64,000 bases of DNA, taken from Conus ventricosus. Taxonomy: Eukaryota > Mollusca > Gastropoda > Neogastropoda > Conidae. A program made the position numbers and the translations under genes. Numbering within the stretch: position 1 is the stretch's first letter; each line of letters opens with the position of its first letter. The DNA lies in the NCBI GenBank assembly GCA_018398815.1, contig CM031612.1, positions 6,247,575 to 6,311,574 of the forward strand, in the 5' to 3' direction. Below, in pieces: positions 1-11,164 of this stretch. Below the pieces are notes generated by a model, which did no database searches, had not been told where the DNA came from, and saw only the letters and a program-made list of their open reading frames with translations.

Positions 1-1
1 T

Positions 2-59
<58 letters not shown>
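1..59. repeat. (CA)n microsatellite at window edge
   Basis: Pure CA dinucleotide run that continues past the left edge of the window. Confidence 0.95.
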
Positions 60-60
<1 letters not shown>

Positions 61-763
61 TCAACTACACCGAGAGGCAGACGAACTCAGCAGTAGGCAG
101 CCTTAAATCAAAACCAACCAACAAAAAGAAACCGTCATGCTTTTACTACAAATTTTTCATTTTTGTGTCTTCAACATTTGCTGTGCTTTGGTAACAAGCC
201 TTGTTTATTACTGAGTAAAGAAGACTAAAAGTGAACACTGAAGTGATGCTACTAACTGGAAACTGAGAACAGATTAGTAGCAATGAAATGGAAGTGCGGA
301 GGGTTGTAATTTCAAGATATAATTTAAACTTTGAAAATAACCTGACAACAGTTACCAGATAACACCTAACGCCCAAATCATCGTTTAAACCCAACAATAC
401 TTTGTGGCCGAGTTAATCAAAAACTATCTTCAGAACAGAATTATTGATCGATCATTGAAGTTTCTGGAGACTTACCTCTTCCAAACTGTCTTTGTTCAGC
501 TCGTAAACATTTGCATAACACAAGCGACTTTTTACAACGACAATGAACATAATCAATGCCGCCAGATTCCTACGGAGATCATGGTTTCAAACGGAGAAAA
601 CACCCAACCAAATCGGCGGCCAAACCAAAACCATCAACAGTTTCCCGTCCTTGCAGACGACAACCGGTGTAGTTCTACGTCACGAGTTTCGATCACTTCC
701 GAGGTTTGACGGAAAATTCCGAAAGTAGCGGAGCGGAACAGATGGAGCTTGGGTTGGAGCATT

Positions 764-765
<2 letters not shown>
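60..765. other. Unclassified single-copy sequence
   Basis: AT-rich at first, then mixed composition. Short open frames exist on both strands, but none has a recognisable domain, a good start context or convincing splice sites. I see no gene here. Confidence 0.5.
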
Positions 766-823
<58 letters not shown>

Positions 824-883
824 CACACACACACACACACATAAAGCAATGGCGTGTCAATCGCATGGTTTCTAAGGCGCACG

Positions 884-921
<38 letters not shown>
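766..921. repeat. (CT)n-(CA)n then (GA)n microsatellite cluster
   Basis: A CT run passes directly into a CA run. After about 45 unique bases a GA run follows, so the two purine/pyrimidine tracts are inverted relative to each other. Confidence 0.9.
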
Positions 922-924
<3 letters not shown>

Positions 925-1613
925 GTGTAGGTTTACATATTCAACTATTTTGAGTAAAAAGGATGTACAAGAGGCTACAGAAGTTCTTGAACCGCCCCCA
1001 ACCTCTCCTCCTTTCCCCCCCCCAACCCCTCCCCCCCACCCCCACCCCCCCCCCCCACCCCCCAAAAAAAAAATCAGTTAATAAGTGACAGCTGGCCTCT
1101 CAGTCGATTTTCGGTTTTGTTTTGAGAATCACACGACCCTTTACAGGCAGTCATGTTGGCTGGCTGGCTTGCCTCCTCTTTGTCTGCCCCCCCTCCCCCT
1201 CCCCCCCCCCCCCCCCCACCACCCCCCGTCCCTATGCCTCCCTCCGCTTCCGTTCACCAGTCCTCTGTGACTCGATTTCTTGCTGTTCAGGTAATGATGA
1301 CTTGCTTTTTCTTTTCTTTTTTTTCATTGTCCATCCTTCCAAAATTCATCTGACATCGGATTCAACTCATTTGTGCAGAAAATTTATCAAGCCACGTATT
1401 AAAAAAAAAAGTCCGGAAATGTCGACGAAATATTTTTGAAAATGTTTAAATCAAATACTGTTAATATGCATCTGAAACTTGGGTCTTCAAAGATAATTCA
1501 GTTGAAAATATCCACCATCTTGTCGGGTAGCCCTTGGAACACGAATCGAAATCCAAAAGATAATAGTATACGGTGCACTATTGTTATTTGTTTTTAAGAC
1601 TGAAAAAGAAAAG

Positions 1614-1615
<2 letters not shown>
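922..1615. other. Unclassified sequence with poly-C tracts
   Basis: Contains two cytosine-rich tracts, near 1005-1065 and 1185-1230, and otherwise unremarkable AT-rich sequence. Proline-rich open frames here come only from the C runs. Confidence 0.5.
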
Positions 1616-2510
<895 letters not shown>

Positions 2511-3220
2511 TCTGTGTGTTTGTCAGTGACAACATAATTCGTTTCAAGAACACCATTGTCAACCGCCATGTACACAGAATTCACAGCTGGGTTAAAAAAA
2601 AACCCAAACAACCCAAGAAACATGGGTTCTCCGTGATGCACGTGGCGCTTCCTCCGGTTTGTTGGCTGAGCAACGAGCTGGGAACATTCGGGCTACTGAC
2701 ACACCTGGGCTATGACGTGACGAGAAGCAGCGGCCGTCACCACCATAAGAACAGAAAAACAAATAGTTTTGTCAGCAGACTTCGCCAGAACTTTTAAATG
2801 AGGCGGCAATACTGTGGGGCGTTATCTACATTTACTTCTCTGCTGCTTAAAGTTCGGGTTATTTCTCTCTCGACAGAGCACCGTCCCTCTTGTTTGTCCT
2901 CAAACGGTTCATTTCTCACCGTGTGCAAAGCGACAGAGAGAAACAAACCGGTTGAAGATAGAGACGCATGAACTGTGTTCGATCAAGAGATGGCCAAAGT
3001 TTGGTGAAACTACTTGCGAAACTTTGTTTGAGAAAGTTGGCTGTACCGTCGTTCGAGGTGAGGAGAACACGGGATGGGAGTGGGCTTTTGTCTGGTGCTG
3101 TACTGTGCCTGTGAAAGTGTCGCTGTGAGACATTGCCCACGTTCTGTGACTGTGAGAGGAGCACCATCTTCTCGCCAAGGATTGTTGACGCCTGCTTATG
3201 CATGAGTAGTTCTTCTTTTA
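2511..3220. other. Unclassified single-copy sequence
   Basis: Balanced composition without repeats. Frames up to about 100 codons occur on both strands, but I recognise no domain and no clear splice sites. Confidence 0.45.
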
Positions 3221-3227
3221 AACGCGC

Positions 3228-3275
<48 letters not shown>

Positions 3276-3388
3276 TGTGTGCGTGTGTGTGTATTATGTG
3301 CACGTGTTGTGCATGTTGTATCTGATGTGTTTGCTCTCTCCACTCTCTTACACACACACACACACACACACTGCGCGCGCACGCGCGC

Positions 3389-3425
<37 letters not shown>
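3221..3425. repeat. (CG)n-(GT)n, CA, CG and GT microsatellites
   Basis: Two GT runs flank a short unique stretch with a CA run, each joined to a CG run, giving a roughly mirror-symmetric block. Confidence 0.9.
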
Positions 3426-3426
<1 letters not shown>

Positions 3427-3471
3427 AAAAGGTATACAGTGAGGCGATCATGTAATCCACGTCTCCATAAA

Positions 3472-3841
3472 ATGGGGCGATTTGAAAAATGGGGCGAAAT
3501 TTTGTCGCCTAACTTTTTTTTACATGTTGAATGGTGTTCAAGAATGCAGTATTGAGGTGCTGCATTCAAAGTCTCACTCACCTCAGTTTTGCCAACATCG
3601 TCCAAATTCACACACACACACATTTACACTCCATCGCCCCATTCTGTTCAGATGCCACTTCCGGTATCATCTAACTGTTTGCCTTTTACAAAGTTGTGAT
3701 GCCCTGACCACCTCACTGTTTGCCTTTTACAAACTCATACTGACTTGGGGGTGGATACACTCCATAGTGTGGCTCAGAGAGCCACCCGAAGTGCCACCTC
3801 ATAGTTGCGACATTTCGCCCCATTTTGACATCACCCCACTT
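3472..3841. mobile_element. MITE-like element with ~40-bp inverted ends
   Basis: The sequence around 3485-3513 (AAAATGGGGCGAAATTTTGT and on) recurs in reverse complement around 3803-3838, giving imperfect inverted ends of about 40 bp roughly 330 bp apart. The interior also has a short direct repeat (ACTGTTTGCCTTTTACAAA near 3677 and 3716). There is no coding capacity. This is consistent with a small non-autonomous DNA transposon; I did not identify a target-site duplication. Confidence 0.5.
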
Positions 3842-3856
3842 GTGCCATTTTAAAGG

Positions 3857-3951
3857 CGTGTGTGTGTGTGTGCGTGTGTGCGTGCGTGTGTGCACGTGTG
3901 TGCGTGCGTGCGTGCGTCCGTGTGAGCATGGGTGCGTGCGTTCGTGCGAGC

Positions 3952-3988
<37 letters not shown>

Positions 3989-4053
3989 CGCGCGCGTGCG
4001 TCCGTGTGAGCGTGCGTGCGTGCGAGCGAGCGTGCGTCCGTACGTGCGCGTTC
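3857..4053. repeat. (GT)n / (CGTG)n microsatellite
   Basis: GT and CGTG units directly beyond the 3' end of the minus-strand LINE fragment, so it may have grown from the retrotransposon tail. Confidence 0.85.
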
Positions 4054-4065
4054 CTCCTTAAAACT

Positions 4066-4554
4066 TTAGATGAAATGAAAAATGTTAATCTCTTTTGGAA
4101 ATTCAAAGATCACATCAGGTGGGACATCCCTGAACAAGGTTTTCACGGAGTCTGCTGTAAAGTGTTCATATTTCACATCGTGCAAGTCCCAACACTCTAA
4201 AAGAATGTGTTTCACTGTGAGTGGTGCATGACATGGAATGCACCACGGAGCTTCGGGTGTAAAAGGAGTGGCCTGAATACAAACGGCACAAGACTGTTTC
4301 TTCTTTACGACCGCTTCGGGAACATGGTAAAAACTCTTTCAGGTTCGGACGGATTTTGAAAAGTTAAAATTTTTTTTTGTATCCGTCTGCAAGTTCCATT
4401 TCTCTTGCCAGAGTTCTTTGACGTAAGCCTGGGTTTGGGGTTTTAAATCGGTGTGAGGGATAGGCAGTCTGCTCAACTCTTTCCTTGTGGCACTCTCGGC
4501 TAGTTTGGCGAGAGCCATCAGTCCAGTGGAGTCGGTGTTTTCAGTGAGGCCCAA
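4066..4554 (-). pseudogene. Non-LTR retrotransposon ORF2 C-terminus, fragment
   Basis: Read on the minus strand, this is the last ~160 residues of a LINE reverse-transcriptase polyprotein of the group that carries an RNase H domain. The upstream part (4554-4339) is open and contains LKPQTQAYVKELWQEKWN, followed after a stop and frame change by a CPxC-type segment with PLTVKHILLEC (about 4190-4240) and LHDVKYEHF, then FEFPKEINIFHFI and a stop at 4066-4068. The C-x2-C-...-H-x4-C zinc-knuckle-like pattern and the C-terminal position are typical of these elements. The rest of the element is missing, so this is a 5'-truncated dead copy. Confidence 0.75.
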
Positions 4555-4931
4555 GTGTTTCTCCTACCGTTAAGTTTTTGACATGTGAAGCAGAACCTTA
4601 TATCGAACAAGTACCATAGCTTATGTCACAGTTTTTGTAGTGATATGGTGTCAGTTCTGTTTTCAGAGTGGTAACTTGTTTTGGATAACGTATTTTAAGG
4701 GAAGAATCAGGAGTGAAGTCAGTTACTGACCGTCCCACAAATATCTATTATGGCGGGTGTTCATGATCTCTTGAGCCATTCAGAGATGGGAACGGCTGGC
4801 GTTAATGTGTTGAAATTTTTATATTGTATTGCTGCACATGACATAAGAAATGACAGGAGGAAAGTTTTTTCTGTTCGAAAGATGGTTCAGCTACCCATCT
4901 TATTAACAGCCTTTGCCTTTCACTGAAGGGC
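4555..4931. other. Unclassified sequence between LINE fragment and element
   Basis: AT-rich. It may contain more decayed LINE sequence, but I see no further coding match. It forms the left flank of the 15.4-kb element, and no target-site duplication matching the right flank is evident. Confidence 0.4.
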
Positions 4932-5211
4932 TAAAAATAATACTAAGGGAGGTAACTCCTGCACACACCCCCACACACACACACCAACCCCACACCCAAC
5001 CCCACCCCCACCCCACGCATGCACACCCCCACTCCACACACACACACACACCCTGCCACCACCCCACCCCCACCCCACCTCCACGCACGCACACCTACTC
5101 ACGTTTTGTCCTACAAAGCAGTGCAGTAATCTGGTTAAAACGATCTGGGATTGATTGACCTAGTTGATTAAACCACACCCCCCACCCCTGCCCAGCACGC
5201 ACACACATATA
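4932..5211 (+). repeat. Left terminal inverted repeat
   Basis: The first 26 bases (TAAAAATAATACTAAGGGAG to GTAACT) are an exact reverse complement of 20300-20325. Inward of this come a CA/CCCC-rich tract and the segments CTCACGTTTTGTCC, GGGATTGATTG, GTTGATTAAAC and CACATATAA in the same order and spacing as in the right copy. Overall identity looks like 80-85%, with most differences in the C-rich tract. Confidence 0.85.
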
Positions 5212-5291
5212 ACTTCTTCTGATTCTTGCACAAAACAAGAGAAACTGATTACTTAATTTTTTTCAATTGTCGTTTAATTCTGGGTTAAAAC

Positions 5292-5622
5292 ATGAAGGCC
5301 AAAGTAGCTACAGAACTTATTAATTATACTTTACGAGTTGGATTGGGAGAGGGAGGGCAATATAGAAGAGTTAAAGAGCAGGTTTGAAGAATTAATTACT
5401 GATCTTTTTAATCGCATAGACATGCGAGAAAGCGTGACGCAAGCCGTTAGTAAAATACCAGATTCTTGGCCCCAACCAGTTTGTAAAGTTGTTTGCCATT
5501 TTAGTTGATAATATGGCTCCTGAAGATGTTAATCTGACTGTTTCTACCAGCCTGAAGGAGTAGCTATTCGCTTTAATGAAGATCGGGTTTTACGATTAGA
5601 AAAGACTATGAATAACAGTTGA
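5292..5622 (+). pseudogene. Small element-encoded protein, paralogue A (frameshifted)
   Basis: Starts with ATG after an AT-rich leader. The frame breaks within about 30 codons, but the downstream part is legible as ESVTQAVSKIPDSW and a segment with VCHFS, NLTVST, then ends at a TGA at 5620-5622. It is a close copy of paralogue B and shares the SVxxAxSKIPxS core with paralogue D. The function is unknown; I know no family with this motif. The intact protein would be about 105-110 residues. Being at the left end inside the terminal repeat, it may be an early or accessory gene of the element (inference). Confidence 0.55.
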
Positions 5623-5682
5623 ATTTACAAGAGAAACTGATTACTAATTTTTTTTAATTTATAATTTTATTCTGGTTTAAAA

Positions 5683-6013
5683 ATGAAGCCCGAAGAAGTT
5701 AAAAAGCTTACTAATATACTTTACAAGTTGAATTGGAAGGCTGATAGAGAAGAGTTAAGGAGCAGGTTTGAAAAATCAATTACTGATCTTTTTAATCACA
5801 TAAATAAACGAGGAAAGCGTGAAGAAGGCCATCAGTGAAATACCAGATTCTTGGTCCCAACCGGCTATAAAGTTGTTTGCCATTTTAGTTGATTATATGG
5901 CTTCTGATTTTATGGATGGTAATCTGACTGTTTCTACTAGCCACTGAAGGAGTAGCCATTCACTTTAATGAAGATTAGGTTTTACGATTAGAAAAGACTA
6001 TAATAACAGTTGA
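5683..6013 (+). pseudogene. Small element-encoded protein, paralogue B (frameshifted)
   Basis: ATG at 5683 opens a lysine/glutamate-rich N-terminus (MKPEEVKKLTNILYKLNWKA) and continues through FEKSITDLFNHI before a frameshift near 5820. The remaining two thirds carry EIPDSW, KLFAILVDYMA and NLTVST in other frames, up to a TGA at 6011-6013. It is collinear with paralogue A at high nucleotide identity, so the duplication is recent compared with the split from paralogue D. No known domain recognised. Confidence 0.55.
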
Positions 6014-6032
6014 ATTTATTTTAGATTTAAAA

Positions 6033-6296
6033 ATGGCTACCGAACTCGGTGAATCTGATTTAAAGAATTGTAATGAGCTATTTGACGAAACAATGAAAGC
6101 ATTAAACATTGATTTTAGTGAATTTGGGTTTGAGAATGATGTAGACAATATAATAAAAGATCATAGTGAACTATTTAACGAAGCAATCAAAGTGATGAAC
6201 ATTGACTGTAGTGATTCGGAAAAAGCAAAAATATTAGCAGGCGTTATTGTAAGGTTAACGTGTCTTGAAGTGTTGCAACGCTTGGGCGAAGAATAA
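6033..6296 (+). CDS. Small acidic protein, 87 aa, intact
   Basis: The only uninterrupted small gene of the element. ATG at 6033 lies 19 bases after paralogue B ends, behind an AT-rich leader like those of its neighbours. The protein is acidic and appears to contain an internal repeat: NELFDETMKALNIDFSE (residues ~14-30) and SELFNEAIKVMNIDCSD (~47-63). The C-terminus is predicted helical (ILAGVIVRLTCLEVLQRLGE). There is no signal peptide or membrane segment. I recognise no family. Its similarity to paralogues A, B and D is limited to size, position and style, so a common origin with them is only possible. Confidence 0.55.
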   Translation: MATELGESDLKNCNELFDETMKALNIDFSEFGFENDVDNIIKDHSELFNEAIKVMNIDCSDSEKAKILAGVIVRLTCLEVLQRLGEE

Positions 6297-6362
6297 AAGC
6301 GTGTTTTACTTACTTTATTTACATTTATTTTTTTAATTTACGTAAATATTGTGGCTTTAAAA

Positions 6363-6677
6363 ATGACGACCACAAGTAAATTCGAGGATGGAAAACTATA
6401 TACGATTGAGAAATATTTGGTAGTGACAAACAATTAAGCAATACGTTTAGTGAAGTAGACATGGACATCATTAACCCCACAAACGTTCATGAAAGCGTAG
6501 CACATGCTATCTCTAAAATTCCAGAGTCTCTTCAACGCGAACCGCCAATAAAAGTGTTGTTGGCTGTTCTGATTGATTATAACGCCTGATGATACTAACA
6601 TGTCAGTCTGGGTTGATTTATATACGCCTGATGATACTAACATGTCAGTCTGGTTTCAACAAGGCAGAAAGAAGTAA
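6363..6677 (+). pseudogene. Small element-encoded protein, paralogue D (broken)
   Basis: ATG at 6363 opens MTTTSKFEDGKLYTIEKY, then a frameshift near 6418 leads to EVDMDIINPTNVHESVAHAI, SKIPESLQREPPIKVLLAVL and IDY, and finally PDDTNMSV and a TAA at 6675-6677. The ESVxxAxSKIPxS...IKxLxAxLxDY pattern is shared with paralogues A and B. A 42-bp direct duplication (6583-6611 and 6625-6653) interrupts the C-terminal part. Function unknown. Confidence 0.55.
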
Positions 6678-6699
6678 TCAGCTATCACGACTTTAATTC

Positions 6700-9600
6700 T
6701 GACTGGGCTGACTACATGCTTACAGTTTAACCATGCAAGTGAGGAGGCGAAGTTAAGGAGTTCTGGCTGGTCTGAAGGGACAGTCCTTGAATATCAGATT
6801 GAGACAAACAAAGTTCTATCCTATAGTTGGCAATTCTTACATTTCTCTCCAAAAGAGAGTTTAAAACGGGCAGTCTTAAACATACATAATTCTGACAACA
6901 TGTGTTTTATGTGGTGTGTTTTAGCGCACTTACATCCTGTCAAAAATCATGCCAAACAGAGTTTCTAATTATGAGCATATAAGCAAGAGCTGAACTTTGA
7001 TAACATAACCTTTCCAGTAAGTATAAACAGTATATCTCAGTTTGAAGAGCAAAACAAACCAATCACTGTAAGCGTATATACGTGGTCTGTAGAAGCTAAT
7101 CTAGTGCCTCTAAGGGTTTCTCCAAACACTCCTACTTTAGGCGAACCGCTTAACAAACATGTAGACTTGATACTGTTTACAGACGGCCCTAAGAGTCATT
7201 ATGTATTAATCAGAACAATAAACAGACTTATGGGTTTTACATCAAAGAATCATGCTAAGAAAGAGCTTTGTAGAAGATGTCTGTTAGAATCCCCACTATA
7301 GAAGCAGCTGCCAGTCATAAGAAACATTGTAAAAGTTTTGTAGACTGTGAAACCAAACTCCTCACACCTAAACCAGGGTCTAAAGTTAGTTTTAAGAATG
7401 TACACAAAATGCAGATGAGCCCGTACGTGGTTTATGCTGACTTTGAATCGCTCTTGCCGCAGTACTACGGTCCACAACAGCAAGAACAAAAAACCTTATT
7501 AACCCACCATCAGATCTGTTATGCGTTTATTGTTGTTAGGTCAGACGGTCAACACACGACACCCGAGATTTACAGAGGCCCCATGCAGCTAGTAGATTTT
7601 TAGAGCAGATGAAACTAGTTCGTAATCACTACTCCAACCAACTAAATCTTCAGACATTGTTTTGACTCCTGAAGACCAAGAACGTTATGACTCATCTACA
7701 CACTGCTGGATTTGCGGCTTAGAGCTAACACCTAACAGTTAAAGACTGACAGTAAGAGACCACGATCACATTACTGGAAAATTCAGAGGAGCAGCACACA
7801 ACAATTGTAATCTTCAACTTAAGGTTGACCCCCAAAAATGGAAACTGCCTATCTTCTTTCACAACTTAAGAGGCTAACGATTCTCATTTTATCATGCAAG
7901 CAGTGACATCTGAATATAAGAGGGTTACCTGCATTGCACAATCTTCAGAAAAGTACATGACTTTTACTCTTGACTGTTTATCCTTTTATGACTCGGCCCA
8001 ACATCTGATGGGGAGTTTAGATAAACTAGCGGGATCTCTACAAGACTTTCCAATCACTAAACAATATTTTGACCCATCTTTATGTGCGTAAAAGGTGTCT
8101 ATCCTTATGAATACATGAACCGTGGGATAGGTTTGATGAAGACTCGCTTCCTCAAAAAGGCGCTTTTTTTTCTAGTTTTAGGGGCAAAGGCATAACTGCT
8201 CTAAATTATGAATACGCTCAAAAAGCCTGGACAGAATTACACTGGAAACAATGGGCGATTATCATGATCAAAAACAAAAGGCTGGAAATGTTTATTAGCA
8301 AATTTAAAGATTTACAGATCAACTTCCCATGAAACATTACGTTTAAAAATCATCTTTTTACTCTCTGCCCCCTGGCCTTTTTTGGGGAAATTCCCTTTTT
8401 TTTAAAGTTTTCAAAAAACCAGTTAATTAATTTCTGATCTGCCCCCCACTTCAGATGATTAAAAGATGGTCTAAGGGGGGGAATTAGCAGGGGCCTCACA
8501 CCTTACGGGCAAAGCCACCAAAAGTATTTAGAGGGTTTTTTTCCCCCAAACAAAAACCACCCAAACTAAAAATGTACTTTGACGCAAACAATCTGTATGG
8601 AGGGGCCCCCCATGAGTCAAACCCTTCCTTTAGGGTAACTTTGGGAATTTAAAAGGCCTCATGTTTGTTAAATTGTTTTGGGGGAAAATTTTTGTCACGC
8701 TTCCGCCTGAAAATTTTCCGGGGACGATTTTTGGGAAGTAGTTCGAAAAAATTCAAGAATTAAAACGATCTCCACAACGTTATCCCTTAGCCGCAAAAAC
8801 CCTTAAAGATGACCCCCACAAAAACCTCCTAAACTTTTTCCCAAACTTAGCACAAAATTTAAAAAATGTGTGCCATTACAGACTCCCCCGTTTTATTAAG
8901 AAACCGAAAATAGGCTGTTCACAAATTAATTATTGGATCGGACCCCCTTTATGAGGCCTACAAAAGGGAAAAAATTTACTGACCCTTAAAAAACCCAACC
9001 CATAAACGCTCAGAAAAAGTTCTTTAAACGGGATGAACAACAGCTGTTTTGGGAAAAAAAATTAGGGAAACCCAAACACAAATGAAAAGATGTAAAAAAA
9101 AAGTTACAAAAAAAAAACCAAGCAATTAAGTTTCCCTTTAAAAAACCCTAATTTCCCAAGACTTTAGAAGTTTAAAAACGACAGCCTGGTTGGGCTTATG
9201 TGAAAAAAAAGGAAAGTTTTTTTGGGACAACCCATTTTTTAATCGCTTTACCGTTTTAAGTTGTAAAAGAAAAATTGATTTTTAAAAAATTTCTGTACAT
9301 CTTTTAAACCGCTGTACCCAAACCCAAGAGTCCTTTCACGACAAAATTTTTTTATTCTAGACCCAAAACAGAAGACTTTTACAAAGATTTAAGAAACAAA
9401 ATTTTGCAAAAGGAGTTGGAGGGGTGGTACAAACCCCATGGGGACTACCCCAAAAGACATCCTTTTCTTTTAAACTGTGAACAAAAAAAAAATTTGGAAG
9501 ATAAAGGATGAATTTAAAAGGGGCCCTTTATTAAAGAATATGTTTGGTTTGCGGTCGAAATGAATAGCGTTGTTTGTTAACTTCTGTAAAAAAAAAAAAG

Positions 9601-9860
9601 GCAAAGGCATAAGAAAAGTTGTAAAAAAAATTTTAAAACTTCACGATAACTACAAGCAAGCTCTCTTTGAAAACAAAGTTTTTAAAAACACAAAAATGTT
9701 AACTGCGCCTACTTTTCATCAAGTAAACAAAAACGCTGTTAAAAAAAAAACGCAAGTCTCTAACAAAAAAAAGGGGAATTTTTGGGTAGTCCTGAGTTTT
9801 TCTTATGCTTTTGGGAATTTGGAGAACAAAAAAGGTAACTTAACTACTTGGTTTTAATAA
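6700..9860 (+). pseudogene. Protein-primed family B DNA polymerase (pPolB), broken
   Basis: This would replicate the element's linear DNA. Legible segments lie in the order expected for Polinton/adintovirus polymerases. First comes an N-terminal domain with AVLNIHNSDNMCFMWCVLAH (6870 on) and VDLILFTDGPKSHYVLIRTI (7160 on). Then follow the exonuclease motif VVYADFESLL (7426-7455) and a zinc-finger/endonuclease VII-like insert with CWICG and VRDHDHITGKFRGAAHNNCN (7708-7825). HNLRG (exonuclease II, 7860), KGVYPYEYM (8092), MYFDANNLYG (palm motif A region, 8573-8602) and TEDFYKDLRN (9375 on) come next, with a lysine-rich C-terminus at 9597-9700. An in-frame TAA sits at 7740 and frames change many times. 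The DTDS motif C is not readable. About 1050 residues is normal for the family. The breaks before 8.34 kb suggest decay; later ones are mostly base-call noise. Confidence 0.8.
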
Positions 9861-10099
9861 CAAAAGAACCGAATTTAGTTTTAAACCCAAAGAACCAAAA
9901 CTAGTACTTAACTTAAAAAACCGAACTATACTTAATTTAAAGAACCAAACTATTTACTTAAAAAAAAGAATTTATTTTTTTGAAATTTCCCTTGAATTTA
10001 CTTCCACTTAACTTAAAAAGTATTTCTTTAACTAACTTAACTTGTACGTTTTTATTTTCTTAACTTTTTACTTTATCTATTTCCCTTAAAAAACTATTC
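9861..10099. other. AT-rich intergenic with short AACCGAA/AACCAAA repeats
   Basis: Downstream of the polymerase. Several copies of motifs like AAAGAACCAAACTA and ACTTAACTTAA follow each other. It probably separates the rightward polymerase gene from leftward genes beyond. Confidence 0.4.
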
Positions 10100-10546
10100 C
10101 AAAGAAAAGGGTTCAGAGGAGGTTGCATTTTTTGGGGGCAGAACGGGGCCTTTTTCCCTTTTACTTTTGGGGCTTTTTACTTTGCTGCTAGGTTGGTGTT
10201 AGGTTTTTGTATGCAAAAAACCCTGCCAAAAAACAGCGGAAGCACCCAATAAAAAAAAGAAACATCTTTTTGTTTGTTTGGGTTTTAAATTTGGGTGTTG
10301 TTGGTCCCTGGCGTTTGTTGTTTACTATCTAAAAAAATTTTTGTTTTGCTGATTGGTTTTTTTTTTGGGCCAAGTCTTTTCCCATTCAGCTTGTTTCCCC
10401 CGGCCTAAACAGTCCGGGGGATTTTTAGGCTTAGAACTTTACCCCCCAAATTTTGTGGTACATTCTCTTGTGGTCCCCTTTCCCTTTGTGGGCACTTTTT
10501 TTGGCCCTGGGGATTGTCCTGCGGCGTTTCCCTCCTGATCGCTCAT
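10100..10546 (-). pseudogene. Coding trace, minus strand, unknown product
   Basis: On the minus strand an ATG at 10546 opens MSDQEGNAAGQSPGPKK, which looks like a natural soluble N-terminus, followed by a basic stretch and later a hydrophobic segment. Noise breaks the frame within 30 codons. It converges tail-to-tail with the polymerase. No family recognised. It could equally be chance. Confidence 0.25.
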
Positions 10547-11164
10547 TTTTTTTTTTCCCGTTTTAAATTTTAAATTTTAAAAATTTAATGTATTAAAATT
10601 TAAATTAAAACCCCCATGAAAAAATGGACAAAAAAGTCCCAAAATGAAATTTACATGTCCCCGGGCAAGAGTTTTTTGGGACTTTTTTTAAAAACGGGAT
10701 CTTGTGAAAAGTCGTTTTTAAATTTCGCCCCTTCTGAATAAACTGGCGCCATCTTATTTACTAATTTAGCAAAAGGCTAACCATTGTCGGGCCCCCACCA
10801 AATTAACCCAAATTTTTAAACCCCTAGCTGTGCTTCGTCCCTAGCGAAGTATTCCAACGTCTGAAATTTGGACGTTTTTGGATCTTTTAAATTTACTTAT
10901 TAAAACACCTTAAAAAACTGTTATTTTTTTTTCCACACGCACCCAAGATTTAATAATATTTTTTTATGACAGGGGTTACGGTTTGCTTGCCCTCCTCCCC
11001 TTTTTTTATTTTCGCACAATCCATTTTTAAAAACAATAAAAAATAATTAATATTTTTAAAAAAACCCATGATTTAACGCGGGTTAATTATGCAGGCCTAT
11101 CTTTGGGTAAAAAGTTTAAAAAAAACCCCTTGCAAAATGTTGTTGGGAAATAAACCCCCCAAAC
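10547..11164. other. Noisy AT-rich sequence, no gene read
   Basis: Starts with an ATTTTAAATTTTAAA-type low-complexity stretch and continues with homopolymer-inflated sequence. It may be the divergent intergenic region between the minus-strand trace before it and the plus-strand traces after it (inference). Confidence 0.35.

Larger units (their letters stand above)
5236..6013 (+). repeat. Tandem duplication, ~392-bp unit, two copies
   Basis: CAAGAGAAACTGATTACT begins at 5236 and again at 5628, and the following ~390 bases are clearly homologous, including the start codons at 5292 and 5683 and the ends near 5622 and 6013. Each unit is one small gene plus its AT-rich leader. Confidence 0.85.

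Noticed and set aside
4912..4931. Extension of the left terminal repeat and a target-site duplication
   Set aside because: Similarity outside the exact core is weak, and the six bases flanking each end do not match.
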